Shown here: positions 23,650 to 35,271 of the stretch, one piece after another
How the letters are laid out: the number at the start of each line of letters is the position of its first letter
Position numbering within the stretch: the first letter of the stretch is position 1
Source of the DNA: Polyodon spathula
Lineage: Eukaryota; Chordata; Actinopteri; Acipenseriformes; Polyodontidae
Assembly: GCF_017654505.1 (NCBI RefSeq)
Contig: NC_054538.1
Coordinates: forward strand, 23,415,783-23,479,782
DNA length: 64,000 bases
Reading direction: 5' to 3'
The notes under the pieces: generated by a model
The model's input: the letters and a program-made list of their open reading frames with translations, nothing else
Told to the model about the DNA's origin: nothing
Databases searched by the model: none
Made by a program: the position numbers and the translations under genes

Positions 23650-24225
23650 TTTTAAAAATCTGCAAATTTAGCAGTTGTAGATCAAAAATGAACAAAGGAA
23701 TGTTTGACAAGCCTTATGGATAAATGTTTGTTTTCTTCATTGTAAACAGTCACGAAGGCCCCTGAAAGTCAATAGCTTTTTTTTTCTAACGAAGATGCTA
23801 CGTACACAAAGAATTAGAAATGTAGACTGGGGAGACCTTGAAAGGCAGCTCATTAATCCAATCCCACTATCTCAGCTTCTCAAAAAAAGTCACCTGCTAT
23901 TAGTGTCTCAAAGTAATAATTCTATGGAATGCCCACGGTTCAAGTGCTAAGGAACATCTTTCTTCATGCCTTTAGCTGGTCTTTGATACTTTAATCTAAA
24001 TTCAATAAAGGGATCTATTGCAAAGGATCAGACATTTTGCAGCTACTTCAGAATGGAAGGTGACCTTTCAGCTAGCTGCTCCAGTTTTCTAAAAGCAGAA
24101 AAAGATTATTGATGTCTTCAATAAAATATTTGATGTGACGTTTAATGAAAGAGACCACTTGTAAAAAAAAAAAAAAAACGTTTCTTTATACCAAATGCTG
24201 AAAGAGTATTGATACACTAGAAGGG
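23650..24225. repeat. Interspersed repeat copy B, short form
   Basis: Homologous to the outer parts of the repeat at 18088-19880. It begins directly after the 3' tail of the L2 LINE and ends in an A-run followed by AATGCTGAAAGAGTATTG, which copy A also has. About 70 bp (23850-23920) replace the 1.3 kb found in copy A. Confidence 0.65.
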
Positions 24226-24239
24226 GTTTTTTTTTTTTT

Positions 24240-25658
24240 TGTTCCTGGTCTATATCTAGATCTTGGAATGGGACACCGCGAAAAGCTCGAACTGCAACCC
24301 GCTAAGCTAATTTGATTGCTGAATATCATTTTTATAATTACTATCACACAAAACTTGATGTATGCAAGCACTCTTGTCATCTAGATATTTGGATAATTAC
24401 ATAATTGTTAAAATGATTTGTTTTATAGATTAGTAGTGTCTACAACAAATATTATGCCATTGCTACATTTCTCATTAAATTTGAATGTTGCAAAGAAAAA
24501 GCTACTTACGGTATTTGCACTGTACAAAACCACACCGTTCCTGCAAAATTCTATAATATTTTATTTAAAAAACAAAACAAAACAAAAAAAAAACAGTGAA
24601 CTAAACTTTTGTATTTAAATAAACAACGTATAATAATTAGATATAATTAATTAATAGTTAGAAAAACTTTAGTGGGCGAGGGGAGGTGCAGCCCTGGTAA
24701 CATATACTTTACAGCAGATCTGACACATTATTAACATTTTATTGTTCCCATAATACTACATTCATTGCTTTTTCATCTTTTTTTCTGGGTCCTTTTGTTA
24801 ACATCCTTGCTGCTTAATTTCACGAGAAGCACCTGGTACTCATTCAGAGCCAGCGTCAGGTTTCCCTAGCAACATATACTTAATGCTACACAAACCATCT
24901 GCCTGTTGCTTAAATCTAGGAGCAGTCTTGTTATATTAATTATAAAAAAAATTACAAGAAAGCATGAATCAGTTTTGTCAAAAGAAAAGTAACTAAGTCC
25001 TCTACGCAGTCGGCAGAGTGAGTAATAATTGTTTTTAATGTATTTATTTAATTTCCAATGGCGTCGGGTAATGCGGGATGAGCAGATGGGCTATTCGTTA
25101 TAGTCGCTTCAGATTAGACAGATAAAACCTGGGCCTTATGTTAGTGGTTTCAAGGAGAGTGTGTTAAAAACAACGGTGTACATTGTTTAAGGCAGTGTAA
25201 GAACCACACGCGTTGTTATTTGGACTTCTTTCAATTGACATGTGCAACTGTAACGCATCTGATGATGTACAGGTACACGACTGATGTTTTCTCCGAAGTG
25301 CAACATTTTACCTCTAATTCATGATTGCTTGAACGTGGGTAAGGAGTTTTATAACATAATGTTCTATATCACATAAGCAAGCATTGTTTTGTGACTAGTA
25401 CCTTTGAGCTTTGATACTGTATGCTGTGTATATAGGGATTTTTTTTTTTTTTTTTCAGAAGCTACAGTGTGCAATTAATAATGCATATATTTAGATGATG
25501 TAATATTAGGTTACAGTAATCGTCCAAATCTATTATATAATACAGGCCACAGTTTGCTACCAAGGGGGTTGTTACTAGGCCAGTCACAGTTCCTGTCTGT
25601 ATTTACTTCTAGGCAGCAACATTAACATGTTCTGGTATATGCTTTTTCTCAGGGATGG

Positions 25659-25738
<80 letters not shown>

Positions 25739-26650
25739 CCTATTTATTTTATGAACCAGTGACTGCAGACTACATTTGTGCACAAGTCTGTGACCAAATT
25801 TGTGTAGCTACAGTTAACGTATCTGTGAGTTTATAAAGCAGCTAAAGTGATTTTCTTATATTTAACCTGTTTAAAATATACATTAGCAAAATTAGATTGC
25901 TATGAGCAGAGTAGTAAACGTTGCCATAGCAGATGCTCTGTCTAAAGTACTTTTAATATAAAATCAGTTTTATAAAGGTAGTAAATCATGTAAGGAAAGT
26001 GTCAGTGCCAGACCTGTTGCAAACAGAATACAAAATTATATACAAGGCTGACAGTCAAAGGACTGAGCATTAAATTTGTCATACATGTCAAAGAAGTGAC
26101 TTGCAATAAAAGTCACCTTGATTTGTAAGTGTGTTAAATATGGGTTTTGCATTCAAAGGTAAGAAATGTTTAAGGTTAATAAGGAGCACAGGGTACATGA
26201 TGATGAAGAAGCTCTTAATAGCCATGAATATAATTTCATTATTGATTTCTAGATCAATTCAATTACTCTGATTATAAATCTTGCTAATTGTTTCTTAACC
26301 CTCCCAAAAGAGAAGATTTACTGTTTGCTTTTATCCTATAGTCATTAATACATACTTCACAAGTAGTATTTTAAAACTGTTCGATATAATATAATTCATG
26401 CAAAAAGAAAGTAAATGATAAAGCTGACAACAACTGCTGGCATGCATCGCCTTCATAATGTTTAACCCAAAAATATCTTAACCCAAATATGTATTCTGGA
26501 TCAATGGACAGCCAGACAAATAGATTGAATCTCTTTATTCCTTGCATTATGCTTTGCTGAAAATTGCAATATTGTGTAACATGGATGTGGAGAGAAATAG
26601 AAGTTCAAAAGAAACGGAAACAGAAGTGTTTTATAATAATTATTGTCTGA
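24240..26650. other. Gene-free stretch with one microsatellite
   Basis: AT-rich, with only chance frames. The one clear structure is the TG/TA tract at 25660-25738. Confidence 0.5.
25660..25738. repeat. (TG)n(TA)n microsatellite
   Basis: About 16 TG units run directly into about 23 TA units. Confidence 0.95.
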
Positions 26651-26653
26651 TTA

Positions 26654-27091
26654 CACTATGTAACACAATTTTTGTTCCTGGGTAGTAAGTGTTATTTCCT
26701 AATTGCTTATGCCTCAAAAGTATAGAAAATGGCTATTATTCCCCACAGACTTTGCTTTTGTGACCAGGACAGTGATATTTCAAAATATCACTATTTCCAA
26801 TGGGAAAACGGGCAAATGTGTGTCTTTTCGTTCACATAAAGTCAGAAAAAAACAACATATGAATCCAAATTAACATATCTTTATACTAAAGTAGTACAAA
26901 AATGACTACAAAAGATTTAGAAGTGAGTAGTTTTCGAGATTTACAAGTATACTGTATTTACACTGTCCTGGTCACAAAAGCAAAGTTTGTGGGGAATAAT
27001 AGCTATTTTATATACTTTTGAGGCATAAGCAATTGGGAAATAACTTACTACCCAGGAACAAAAAAATAATAATAATAATTGTTACACTGTG
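26654..27091 (-). mobile_element. 438-bp deletion derivative of the CACTA-like transposon
   Basis: Both ends match the terminal repeats of the 2.4-kb element at 38718-41131: CACTATGTAACACAATTTTT, GTTCCTGGGTAGTAAG, TTGCTTATGCCTCAAAAG and TTTGTGACCAGGACAGTGAT. Flanking TTA is present on both sides (26651-26653 and 27092-27094), as for the large copy. The interior, read on the minus strand, is the 3' end of the large copy, including the last coding codons (GTAAATCTCGAAAA...TTCTAAATCTTTTGTAGTCA) and the 3' untranslated part. It is therefore an internal-deletion MITE that needs the full transposase in trans. Confidence 0.85.
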
Positions 27092-27094
27092 TTA

Positions 27095-28265
27095 TCTAAT
27101 CATCTATGTAATCTGCAGAATAGGCTGGACATGTGTTTTTAGCTGATGTTCTGTTTTGGTTGTTGTTGCAAACACAGCAAATCATATTAACTTGTTTTTG
27201 TAACATGTACTGTAGTGATACCCTAACAATAAATAAAACATGTGTTGTTCCTCGGTGACATTTGATCCCTGTTGTGTAAACATGGTGTCAAAACTGGCAA
27301 GCTTGTAGACTCTATGATTTACTGTAAAATACTGACAATACAGTATCTGTTTAGAAATATGCCCTGCAGGTGTATACAGCATGTAGGTATGTTACATGCT
27401 TTTCTTGGCAAAAGTCTATGGCAAATAGATCAAGGTGGCCATGTTTTATATAGTTGTTTTGGCTAACCAAGGATATATGAACAAAAAATAAATAAATACA
27501 TTAAATTAAACATGCATGAACATGAACACATGCAGTAAATGTTGTTGACTGTGACTTATTTTTCACATTGTAGTGCTGCACGTAATCAAACTTTACAGGC
27601 ACTTTTGTTTAGAGATGTTCCAGATTTTGCCAATGTAGGTTAGAGGGACCTTATTTTGTTACCCTACTGCCAACTGGTTGTTGTAAGAGCCATTGACTTA
27701 AGCTATATCTTGGGAACTGCATGTCAGGTTATGATTTAACTATCCTTGAGCATATTGCTAGACATGCTCTTTACTTCACAGTGAACTACTTCATCCTGGC
27801 ACTGGTAAATGTAATATGCTATTTATGTTCTCGGATGGTAATATGTTTATTAATTCATGTAATAACAGCCTGTTAGCACAGTATTCTATTATAGACAGCT
27901 GAGGATCCTCCAGTTCATTACATGTTGAGTTTCTACTGTGCTGTGTTCACTTTTTTTCATGAAGATATTCCTTCATGCAGAGATGTTTGCTGTCCTATAA
28001 CCCTATAGTACAGTATCATTAAAACAATTCAATAAAACTAATGTATATGTAACAAGAGGTGTTGTGATGCACTCCTGTTGCAGATTCTGAACCCTTTGGT
28101 TCTATAACTTCGAATGCAATTGAGCACAGCTATTTTGTCCATTGGTTAGGCTTACTCAGGTAATGTTAAAAAAAAAAGGTAGTGTTTTTTTAACATTTTA
28201 ACTGAAGCTACTCAAGTTACTGAAAACACTTTGTAAAGGCCCTCTTAGTCCCTTAACACACATAT
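27095..28265. other. Gene-free stretch, 1.2 kb
   Basis: No recognisable frame or repeat. A short A-run lies near 28170. Confidence 0.5.
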
Positions 28266-28270
28266 GTCTT

Positions 28271-28537
28271 TTAGGTGTATTGGTAACTTCGTCCTGCTCT
28301 GGATTGGACAGTTGTCTGAGCCTCTGTTTCCGGATTCTTTACAGAGTGATGTCTGAGAGACTGTTGTATCTTCCGGTTGATGTTTTCTTGTTCAACATCT
28401 GTGTGATCTTCCTGTCTCTCTGGTGTTGTATTGCTCATCTCCAACACTCCAGCAGGCTTGTCTATTACTTGCTGATCCACCCTTGGTGATTCTGCTGTGT
28501 TCTCCAGTTCTTGTCCTGGGCTAATCTTTCTTTCCAT
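28271..28537 (-). pseudogene. Gypsy pol C-terminal tail
   Basis: A hydrophilic 88-codon frame rich in E, Q, N and R, downstream of the integrase C-terminal domain on the same strand. It has no domain I recognise. Its position and charge fit the variable tail of a Gypsy polyprotein. Confidence 0.5.
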
Positions 28538-28622
28538 TGCGTTTGTTTATTTGGTTCTTCTGAGATGGCGACGGTTCCTTCTTACAATCCGCCCACTTTC
28601 CAGTTGTATGTGGTACGATCTA

Positions 28623-28853
28623 TTATCCGCAGGTTTTAGCACTGTAGCTTTTTTTCCAGTACTTGTTTTGTGGTTCCAAAGGTTGTACTCTCACAATGTC
28701 TCCTTGTTGTAACTTTTCCAGGTCTCTTGCAGATTTGTTGAAATAATGAGCTTGTCTGGTCTGGTTTCTCTGCAAGTCTAGATGTGTCCCTTTTACCACT
28801 GGCTGTAGCAGGCTTCCACATGTTGGTAGTAGTGTCTTGGTTCTTTGGCTCAT
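28623..28853 (-). pseudogene. Gypsy integrase C-terminal domain
   Basis: The frame holds YFNKSARDLEKLQQGDIVRV followed by QPLEPQNKYW, the 'yN+.ar.l..l..GD.Vr+q' SH3-like domain found at the end of Gypsy integrases. A gap or shift separates it from the catalytic core at 28910-29344. The domain binds DNA during integration. It is a remnant. Confidence 0.75.
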
Positions 28854-28909
28854 TGGTCTTTGTGTTGGACTCAGTCTTGGGATGGGGTGTTGCGGTGGTC
28901 TAGTATTAC

Positions 28910-29344
28910 TTAGGGGTCTGTCCCTGCATTCTCTGTTTTCACCACTGACTCCGCTTTTCCATTGCTCTGTGGATAACCTGGCGAGGAAGTCTTGTGTTTA
29001 AATTCCCAGTCTCTGCTAAATTGTTTAAATTCTTTAGATGAAAACTGTGGACCGTTATCTGAGCATACTGTATCTGGTATCCTATGTCGAGCAAAATGTG
29101 CTTTTATCTTGTGCACTACAGTTCTAGACTTTGTGTCCTGTAGGTAGTCAATCTCCCAGAAATTAGAGTAATAATCTACAGTGATCAGGTATTCTTTTTC
29201 TGCAAAATTAAACAAATCTGTCCCTACTTTTGCCCAGGGTCTCTCTGGTATATCATGTGAGCATAATGTCTCCTTCTGCTGTCGTGCATCTCCAGATCTG
29301 CAAATCTCACACTTTTCCATGAATGTCTTCAACTGTTCCTGCAT
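28910..29344 (-). pseudogene. Gypsy integrase: zinc-binding end and catalytic core
   Basis: A 144-codon frame. Near the start CEICRSGDARQQKE gives the CxxC half of the HHCC zinc-binding module. The catalytic triad is visible: D in KVGTDLFNF, D in CSDNGPQFSSKEF, and E in PQSNGKAESVVK, with family-typical spacing. Integrase joins the cDNA ends to the host chromosome. The frame breaks off soon after the Glu, so the protein is incomplete although all three catalytic acids remain. Confidence 0.85.
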
Positions 29345-29650
29345 TCCTGGTCAATATACGCTCTCTCTGGCTTGTCTTAAACAGCCTTCTATTCCCAGAT
29401 GAGATGAGTGAACTCTGTGCATTATTTTGTTTCTGAGTGTCGCAGGGATTACTGCTCTCTCTCCTCGGAATATTGTGCCATTCTGGACACTCGGTTCATC
29501 CTGCATGGAAAAGAATGGTTTTACTTATCCTGGCACCTGGTTTCTATATTTTGGCCGCCCGTGCATATGGTGTTCTTTAGGGTCTGCATGGTTTTATCAC
29601 TTTGTTCCATCCTGTATAGCTCTCAACCGCTCTTCTGAGATCAGTAGGTA

Positions 29651-29845
29651 CTATATCATATTTATGGTTTCTATTTCATCTTCAACTGAACCTTCTTTGC
29701 TGCATTCTGGTAGGTATGCTCTGCTTAACGTGTCAGCTAAGAGCATGTTTCTTCCAGGAACATATGCGACATTTATGTCATATTTCTGTAGTCTGATCAG
29801 CATTCTCTGCAGTCTTTTTGGTGGGCTAAGCAGGGGTTTCTTCAC
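29651..29845 (-). pseudogene. Gypsy RNase H C-terminal part and linker
   Basis: The frame contains PPKRLQRMLIRLQKYDINVA followed by a PG-N-x-L-ADTLSRA block, the 'RlqRmll+Lq.yd..v.y.pGk....ADtLSRa' signature at the end of Gypsy RNase H. A D in ADTLSRA is the last conserved acidic residue. The upstream half (about 29850-30120) is broken by shifts. Confidence 0.8.
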
Positions 29846-30123
29846 AATATTTTCTAGTGGCTTATGGTCAGACTGTTCATTGACTTGTCAACCATATGTG
29901 TATTGATGAAATTTTTCCATTCCAAACAGAATGGCTAAGCATTCATTTTCTATTTGGGTATATCCCCATTCTGTTGGTGTTAATGCTGTGCTTCCAAAAG
30001 CTATTGGTTTCCCTCACCTGCATCAGAGCTGCTCCCAGTCCTGTCTCTGATGGATCAACTGCAACAGTAGACTCTCTTCTGGATTTTAATACTTCAGTAT
30101 GGGTGTAGTTCCGATCAGGTTTT

Positions 30124-30429
30124 TTATTTTGATGAATGCTTGCTCCTGTAATTCAGTCCATTCCCATACCTGTCCCGGTGTGTTAGCTGTCTCAACAGTT
30201 CACAGTGGTCTGACAAATGATTACAAAACTTTGATAAATGATTTGCCATACCTAGCAGTCTTTGTACTCCTTTCACACCTGTGGGTCTTGGCATCTCCTT
30301 GATTGCTCTGACTTTTTCTGGGTCTATTCTTAAGCCTTCTGATGTGAGCAGGTGTCCTATGTATGGAACTTCTGTCGTTCTCAATTTGAGTTTGTCAAAT
30401 AACTGAGCTTTATGTTCTTCTTTCTGCAT
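30124..30429 (-). pseudogene. Gypsy reverse transcriptase thumb/connection
   Basis: The frame has VPYIGHLLTSEGLRIDPEKV followed by an AIKEMPRPTGVKGVQRLLGM block, the Gypsy 'v.flGh.vs..Gl+.dp.Kv.ai...p.P.....lr.flGm.nyl.kF' region that follows the catalytic palm. It continues the reverse transcriptase of the frame at 30381-31373 after a shift. Confidence 0.85.
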
Positions 30430-31373
30430 CTTTTGAAGAACAGTTTCAGTTTTTTGTCATGATCCCTCTCTGCTAACTCTGGGCTATCTTCTTCGCCAAT
30501 TCCTAGTACATCGTCTGTGATTGTTCGGATTCCTGGGACACCCTCAAGAGCTTGACTCAGCTTTCTCTGAAATATTTCTGGTGCGGGGCTGATCCCCATG
30601 GGCATTCTTAGCCATCTGTATCTGCCACAAGGTGTAGCAAATGTGGTCAAGTAACTGGACTCCTCTTCAAGCTTTACATTGCAGAACCCATTTTTCACAT
30701 CACAAACAGTAAAGACTCTTGCTTTAGACAAATCGGGTATGATGTAATCTATAATAGGCAAGTTCCCTCCCACAGTACTTGCATGAAAGAATGTCTCTCG
30801 CATCCTTAAGTTTCTCTTGTTCAGTGCATGCACTTCTTCAACTGTATTACCTTCTATTGTTTTTACATTCTCTTTAGACAGCTCAGCAGCTCTGCAAACT
30901 TTTAAGCTTTTCTCTAAATTCAGGTCTGTTTCCCTTAGGAGACGTTCTCTGAAGCGAGAGTTGTGAATTCCACACACTATCGTATCTCTGCTAACAGAGC
31001 TGGCTGCTAACACCCTGAGGTCAGTAACATATTTATCTATGTTTTCCCCCATTTCCTGGTTTCTTGTGAAAAATCGGTATCTTTCTGCCGTCTTGTTGAG
31101 TTTCGGATTGCAATGCGCATCAAAAGCATTTATTAATGTACTCACAGTACGTTGGACTTGGGGCATCATTGCACACAAAGTGTCGCACACCTCCCTTCCT
31201 GTTTCTCCTATCTGGTAAAAAAACAATTTCACTTTAAGCTTTTTGTCCGGGTCTTCCTTTACAATGTCGACATATAAGTTGAATTCTTCTTTCCAACTTC
31301 TCCAAGCCTTGGATACATTTTTCGCTTGTAAATTCAGTGTTGCTGGGAGTTTTAGTCCAAGTCTGCCTTCCAT
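30381..31373 (-). pseudogene. Gag joined in frame to reverse transcriptase by an internal deletion
   Basis: This 330-codon frame starts at 31373 (start chosen because Gag-like sequence begins there, just past the leader). Residues 1-190 are a Gag capsid-like domain (SKAWRSWKEEFNLYV, FFYQIGETGREVCDTL). From about residue 205 the protein is reverse transcriptase: the VFTVCDVKNGF block with the first catalytic Asp, RYRWLRMPMGISPAPEIFQ, then TITDDVLGIG, the xxDD box. The CCHC knuckle, protease and reverse-transcriptase fingers normally between them are absent, so two distant parts were fused without breaking the frame. The product would lack protease and most of the fingers. Confidence 0.85.
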
Positions 31374-31490
31374 TTTTTTTTTTTTTATTTATTTTTTATT
31401 CTCAACAATTATCGCACATGTGCACTTGCAGCCTCTCGCTTAGTTCATCTCTCTTCTTAATATAGGGTTCATTAGTCTCCGCTGCCACCA

Positions 31491-31730
31491 TGTTTCATTC
31501 TTGGTTTTCATTCTAATAACAATGTAGGCAACTCAGTTTATTTAAATCTGTATAAATGACCTTTATTAAACATCTAACTTGCTTACAGATTGAGTTACTG
31601 TCACTTGCATGCTTGCAATTCGGACTCTTCTCTAAAGAGCTAACCATGTGACTGGTGTTACATTTTATTTGTCCCGTCCACAACTGTGGCTTAATCAAAA
31701 GTAACCCACAACAATATCTATATTGTTACA
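31491..31730 (-). mobile_element. Gypsy 5' LTR, 240 bp, with adjoining primer-binding-like site
   Basis: On the minus strand it begins TGTAACAATATAG and ends AAGAATGAAACA. An AATAAA signal lies within it. The sequence directly inside, TGGTGGCAGCGGAGAC (plus 31475-31490), is in the primer-binding position and resembles Gypsy sites of fishes. The matching 3' LTR was not found. Confidence 0.7.
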
Positions 31731-33345
31731 GGTAGCACGTAAATATCACATAACTTGGTTTAAAGTTAAGAGTTTAAGAGATACAATAATAGTTTTAATA
31801 ATCTTTTGCTTGACATCATAGTTTATAGCTTTACACAGAGGTATTGCATGCATTTAAAGTATAGTATTTACAAAATAACTGTAATGTGTCACCTTTTAAC
31901 CAAATTATGAAAATCTGGCAAGATTATGCTTTTCTGCAAGATACTAATATTCATACATAGGCAAGGTATTTAACTTGTGTTCTATAAAAGTACTCACCAG
32001 TCTTTTTTAAATCTAGGGCTAAGTGAGTAGAATTCAGTTTGATGCCCTCAATCAAAAAAGGATTTGGAACAAATGCTTTGAGGGGCTACTAATTGAATGA
32101 GTAATGCCTTTTATTAAGCCATGTTATGCTTAGCAAATAAGTTTTTTTAAATACTGCTCATGGGAGCTAACATACTGTTAATAACTGTGTACTGTATGCT
32201 TTTGTAAAACAGAAAATAACTGCTTGTTGAAATGTGATGGAGAGGATCAATAAAGTGCCAAGCTTGTGCATCTAATGTTAGCCTGGACTTTAGTATTTAT
32301 ACATTGTTTTCTACATCTATCAATGTCACCAGAAACCTGAGATAGAATTGTAGCCTTATATGTACAGTTTTGGTATATGTTATTTGTTATAATGGTGACA
32401 TAACAGACAGAAATTTATATTTCGGAGGTCTAGCACCAAAGCAAACATTTTAAAAAGTGTTTACGTCGCACCCCTATCACTTCTGACTGGCTAGCTGTGG
32501 AAGAAGATGTTCTTCTATGAGTTACAAAGAAACCCAGAAATGGCTGCCAAGAGAGTCTCTGGCAACACACATACTGATCTTTTATATTTAAGGTTGCTTG
32601 TATCTGCTGTTCGACACAGTTCATGTAGCACAGAAGAATGTCAAGTTTATGTTAGGTTGTTCTTAGGACCTGAAAAATAAAGTTAGAATATCGCTATTAT
32701 AATCTGGGTGGATGTGGTTATTCTACCAATTAAAATTGAGATTTTTAATCCCAAGATTCATAAATATATATTTTGGTTTCTGATTAAATGAAGGTTTGTG
32801 TTTTTCTACAAATTTCAACAGTCATTTTTGATTAGGATTGTATGTTACCCCATTGTTTGTTTAATCTGTACACTCTTTAAGGTGGCCTCATCACACATTT
32901 ATACCTGGTTCTGCTATGTGATGGATCCCATCAGACTTCATAGTGTCCTTGACCTGATCAATTAGTGGCTTATTTATGTATTTATTTATTCCTACACTTT
33001 CTTTAGTGGTAATCATTCAACTTTGGAAATTACATATATGCTACTAATAGTGCTTAAACATCTGTGATTATAGTTAGGGTATGAATGACAATCTTTATTA
33101 AAATTGTAAAAAAAAAAATTATTGCGTTTGAGTAAAAGCAGATGTGATCTTACATTAATCAAATTGCCACCAGGTATTCAAAGCCACCCACTGGTTGTAT
33201 GTAATACTCCATTCACAGTACCTAAATAATGAACAATAGACATGAGTTGAAGCGTGATTGTCATTCACATTTAAAAATACCCATGCCCAATGAAGGGTGA
33301 CTCAACACACTTTTCTGATGTTTCACTCGATAAGGCTATTTTTTT
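31731..33345. other. Gene-free stretch, 1.6 kb
   Basis: AT-rich with chance frames only; no recognisable repeat apart from the TA tract that follows. Confidence 0.5.
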
Positions 33346-33351
33346 TTTTTT

Positions 33352-33364
33352 TATATTTTATATA

Positions 33365-33440
<76 letters not shown>

Positions 33441-33446
33441 ATATAT
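33352..33446. repeat. (TA)n microsatellite
   Basis: About 40 TA units with one or two single-base slips, preceded by a T-run. Confidence 0.95.
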
Positions 33447-34660
33447 TTTAAAACTGTGGCTTTTACTAGCTGTTACTCAGTGGAGATCTGGAATGAAACT
33501 TGCACATTCATCACTCATTAAGTGCACATTTCTTCATTGTAATGCAATTAACTTCAGCATAAACCCATGTGACTTTTAAGATTTAATCTCCAGACACCAT
33601 TCACACGTGTGCTAAATTCATTTGAAACCTAAATCCATTCTGTGAATGGCTTGTAATGATTCCATAGTTGCATACTGTCCGGAGTGAATCTGATATCATA
33701 CGTTTTAGGATGTACAGTAGATTTAGTACATTTTGTGTTAAATGATCATATGTTATTTTATTTGTGCTGTCATTTATACCTATGGTTAACATTAAATAGT
33801 AGGAAGGGAAACCCAAAACAAAAGTTATGTTAAGCAGTAATAGTGCTTTTATATAATGTTAATCGTAGTTACAATGAATTCGTGTTAAATGTATTGCAAG
33901 CAATTTTTTTGTTTAAATTTATGGATGAATTACAATTGATGATGCAAGTCAAATTGATGAGCCCCATGAGCTGTTCTGCTGAAGACCACACGTCCAAAAC
34001 TAAACTGTGTTCACAGTTTTTCTAATGTTTTCACTATTAGTCTAATAATACAGTATATGATTATCAGATTCAGTAGCTAATGCCCCAAACTGTTTCAGCC
34101 CCTTGGTTCTTTTGGCTTTTTCAGTTTGAAATTCTGTTTTAAAAGAGCCGACAAACAAACTGTGCTGGAAGGTCTGTTTGTTCAATGACTCAACTGCTTT
34201 GTTCACACAACAGCATGCAGTCTTTTGACACATACTAAATAAATCATTGCCTGTCCCTTCCAGGTTGCATCTGTGTATTTGGTCCAACTATGATCAACTT
34301 TAAAGTTTTAAAGGTGTGTGTGTGGATTTTTTTCATTTCTGCTTCAAAGGGCAAATGGCAATTTCTATTCTGATTGGAGCCATAAAACGTTAGGCAGGTT
34401 TAGATCCACTTCTGAATTATTTAATCTTGTTGGTTTTTTTTCAATATCTAGAGCTTTTTTGCTCAAAAGAGCCACCTGTCCAACATCTCAGTTCTGCCAG
34501 TTGCTTCATTTTATAGAAATGTTTTTTTTAGATTTTAACTGCTTTTATGAAATTCTGATGCACTAGCTAAAGAGTTATCTAACAAGGATTACTGTATATA
34601 AATGTTTTTATTTTGAAAAATCTGAAGTGCTGTCTGGAGTGATTTTTGTGAAGGCTAGGC
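33447..34660. other. Gene-free stretch, 1.2 kb
   Basis: No frame or repeat recognised. The 81-codon minus-strand frame at 34042-34287 has no familiar content. Confidence 0.45.
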
Positions 34661-34667
34661 TTTTAGG

Positions 34668-34925
34668 GGTAGATGTACTAAAAAATATTGCACCTGTCGC
34701 AATAGTCGCAGACATGTTGCAAACGAGCCGGAAGTGTATGGTGAAATGTTCTCCAGCAGCGCAACGCTATTAGCAACTGTTAGCGAATGCTTTTTGTGGT
34801 TCAACCTTAGATGAATATGTAATTCTGAGCGTCCCTGCATAAATCTGCGAAAATGGGGTGGAGGTAGTGCAAATCAGGGTTTTCAAATATTATAATGAGT
34901 TGTACTAAAGCTGCCACACTTAAAA
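34668..34925. repeat. Possible Harbinger-like MITE fragment
   Basis: The local rise in CpG and GC, and the sequence TAGGGGTAGATGTACTAAA at the left edge with GTTGTACTAAAGCTGCCAC at the right, resemble the ends of fish elements that begin 'gggg.agat.tactaaa'. A similar AGATTTATAAAA/TTTATTAAAGCTGCCGG pair occurs near 4292-4516. No clean terminal repeat or TSD was established. Confidence 0.25.
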
Positions 34926-35271
34926 TTGCATTAATTTGTTAAGAACGTTAGAAAGCACATTTTAAACAGTCACAATTGTTGCTGGCATTTCCCAGGCCAC
35001 TTTTTTTCGAGTTGCTGGTTTTCACAAAAGGCAGGGTGTACTTACAAGCCTTAAAAAAATCTAATTTCTATGCCAGTTCTGGCTTCCTCAACCTATGGGG
35101 AGCAAAAGACTGCACACATGTGCCCCTAACCCCACCACGTCATTCTGAGTAATTTTCTTACTTGTCGCTAAAATATTTCTTTGCATTACATCTTTCCACA
35201 GCCTCATTCTGTCAAATACATTGGCAATAAAATACTTTTATTATGCTGTCAGTTTAATTGCTGCAGATGTA

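Larger units (their letters stand above)
28271..31730 (-). mobile_element. Ty3/Gypsy LTR retrotransposon, truncated and internally deleted
   Basis: On the minus strand, from right to left: an LTR (31491-31730), a primer-binding-site-like sequence, gag, reverse transcriptase, RNase H, integrase and a C-terminal tail. That order (integrase after RNase H) is Ty3/Gypsy. The second LTR, expected left of 28271, is absent. Gag zinc knuckle, protease and the start of reverse transcriptase are deleted. Several stops and shifts separate the pol parts. The copy cannot move by itself. Confidence 0.9.
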
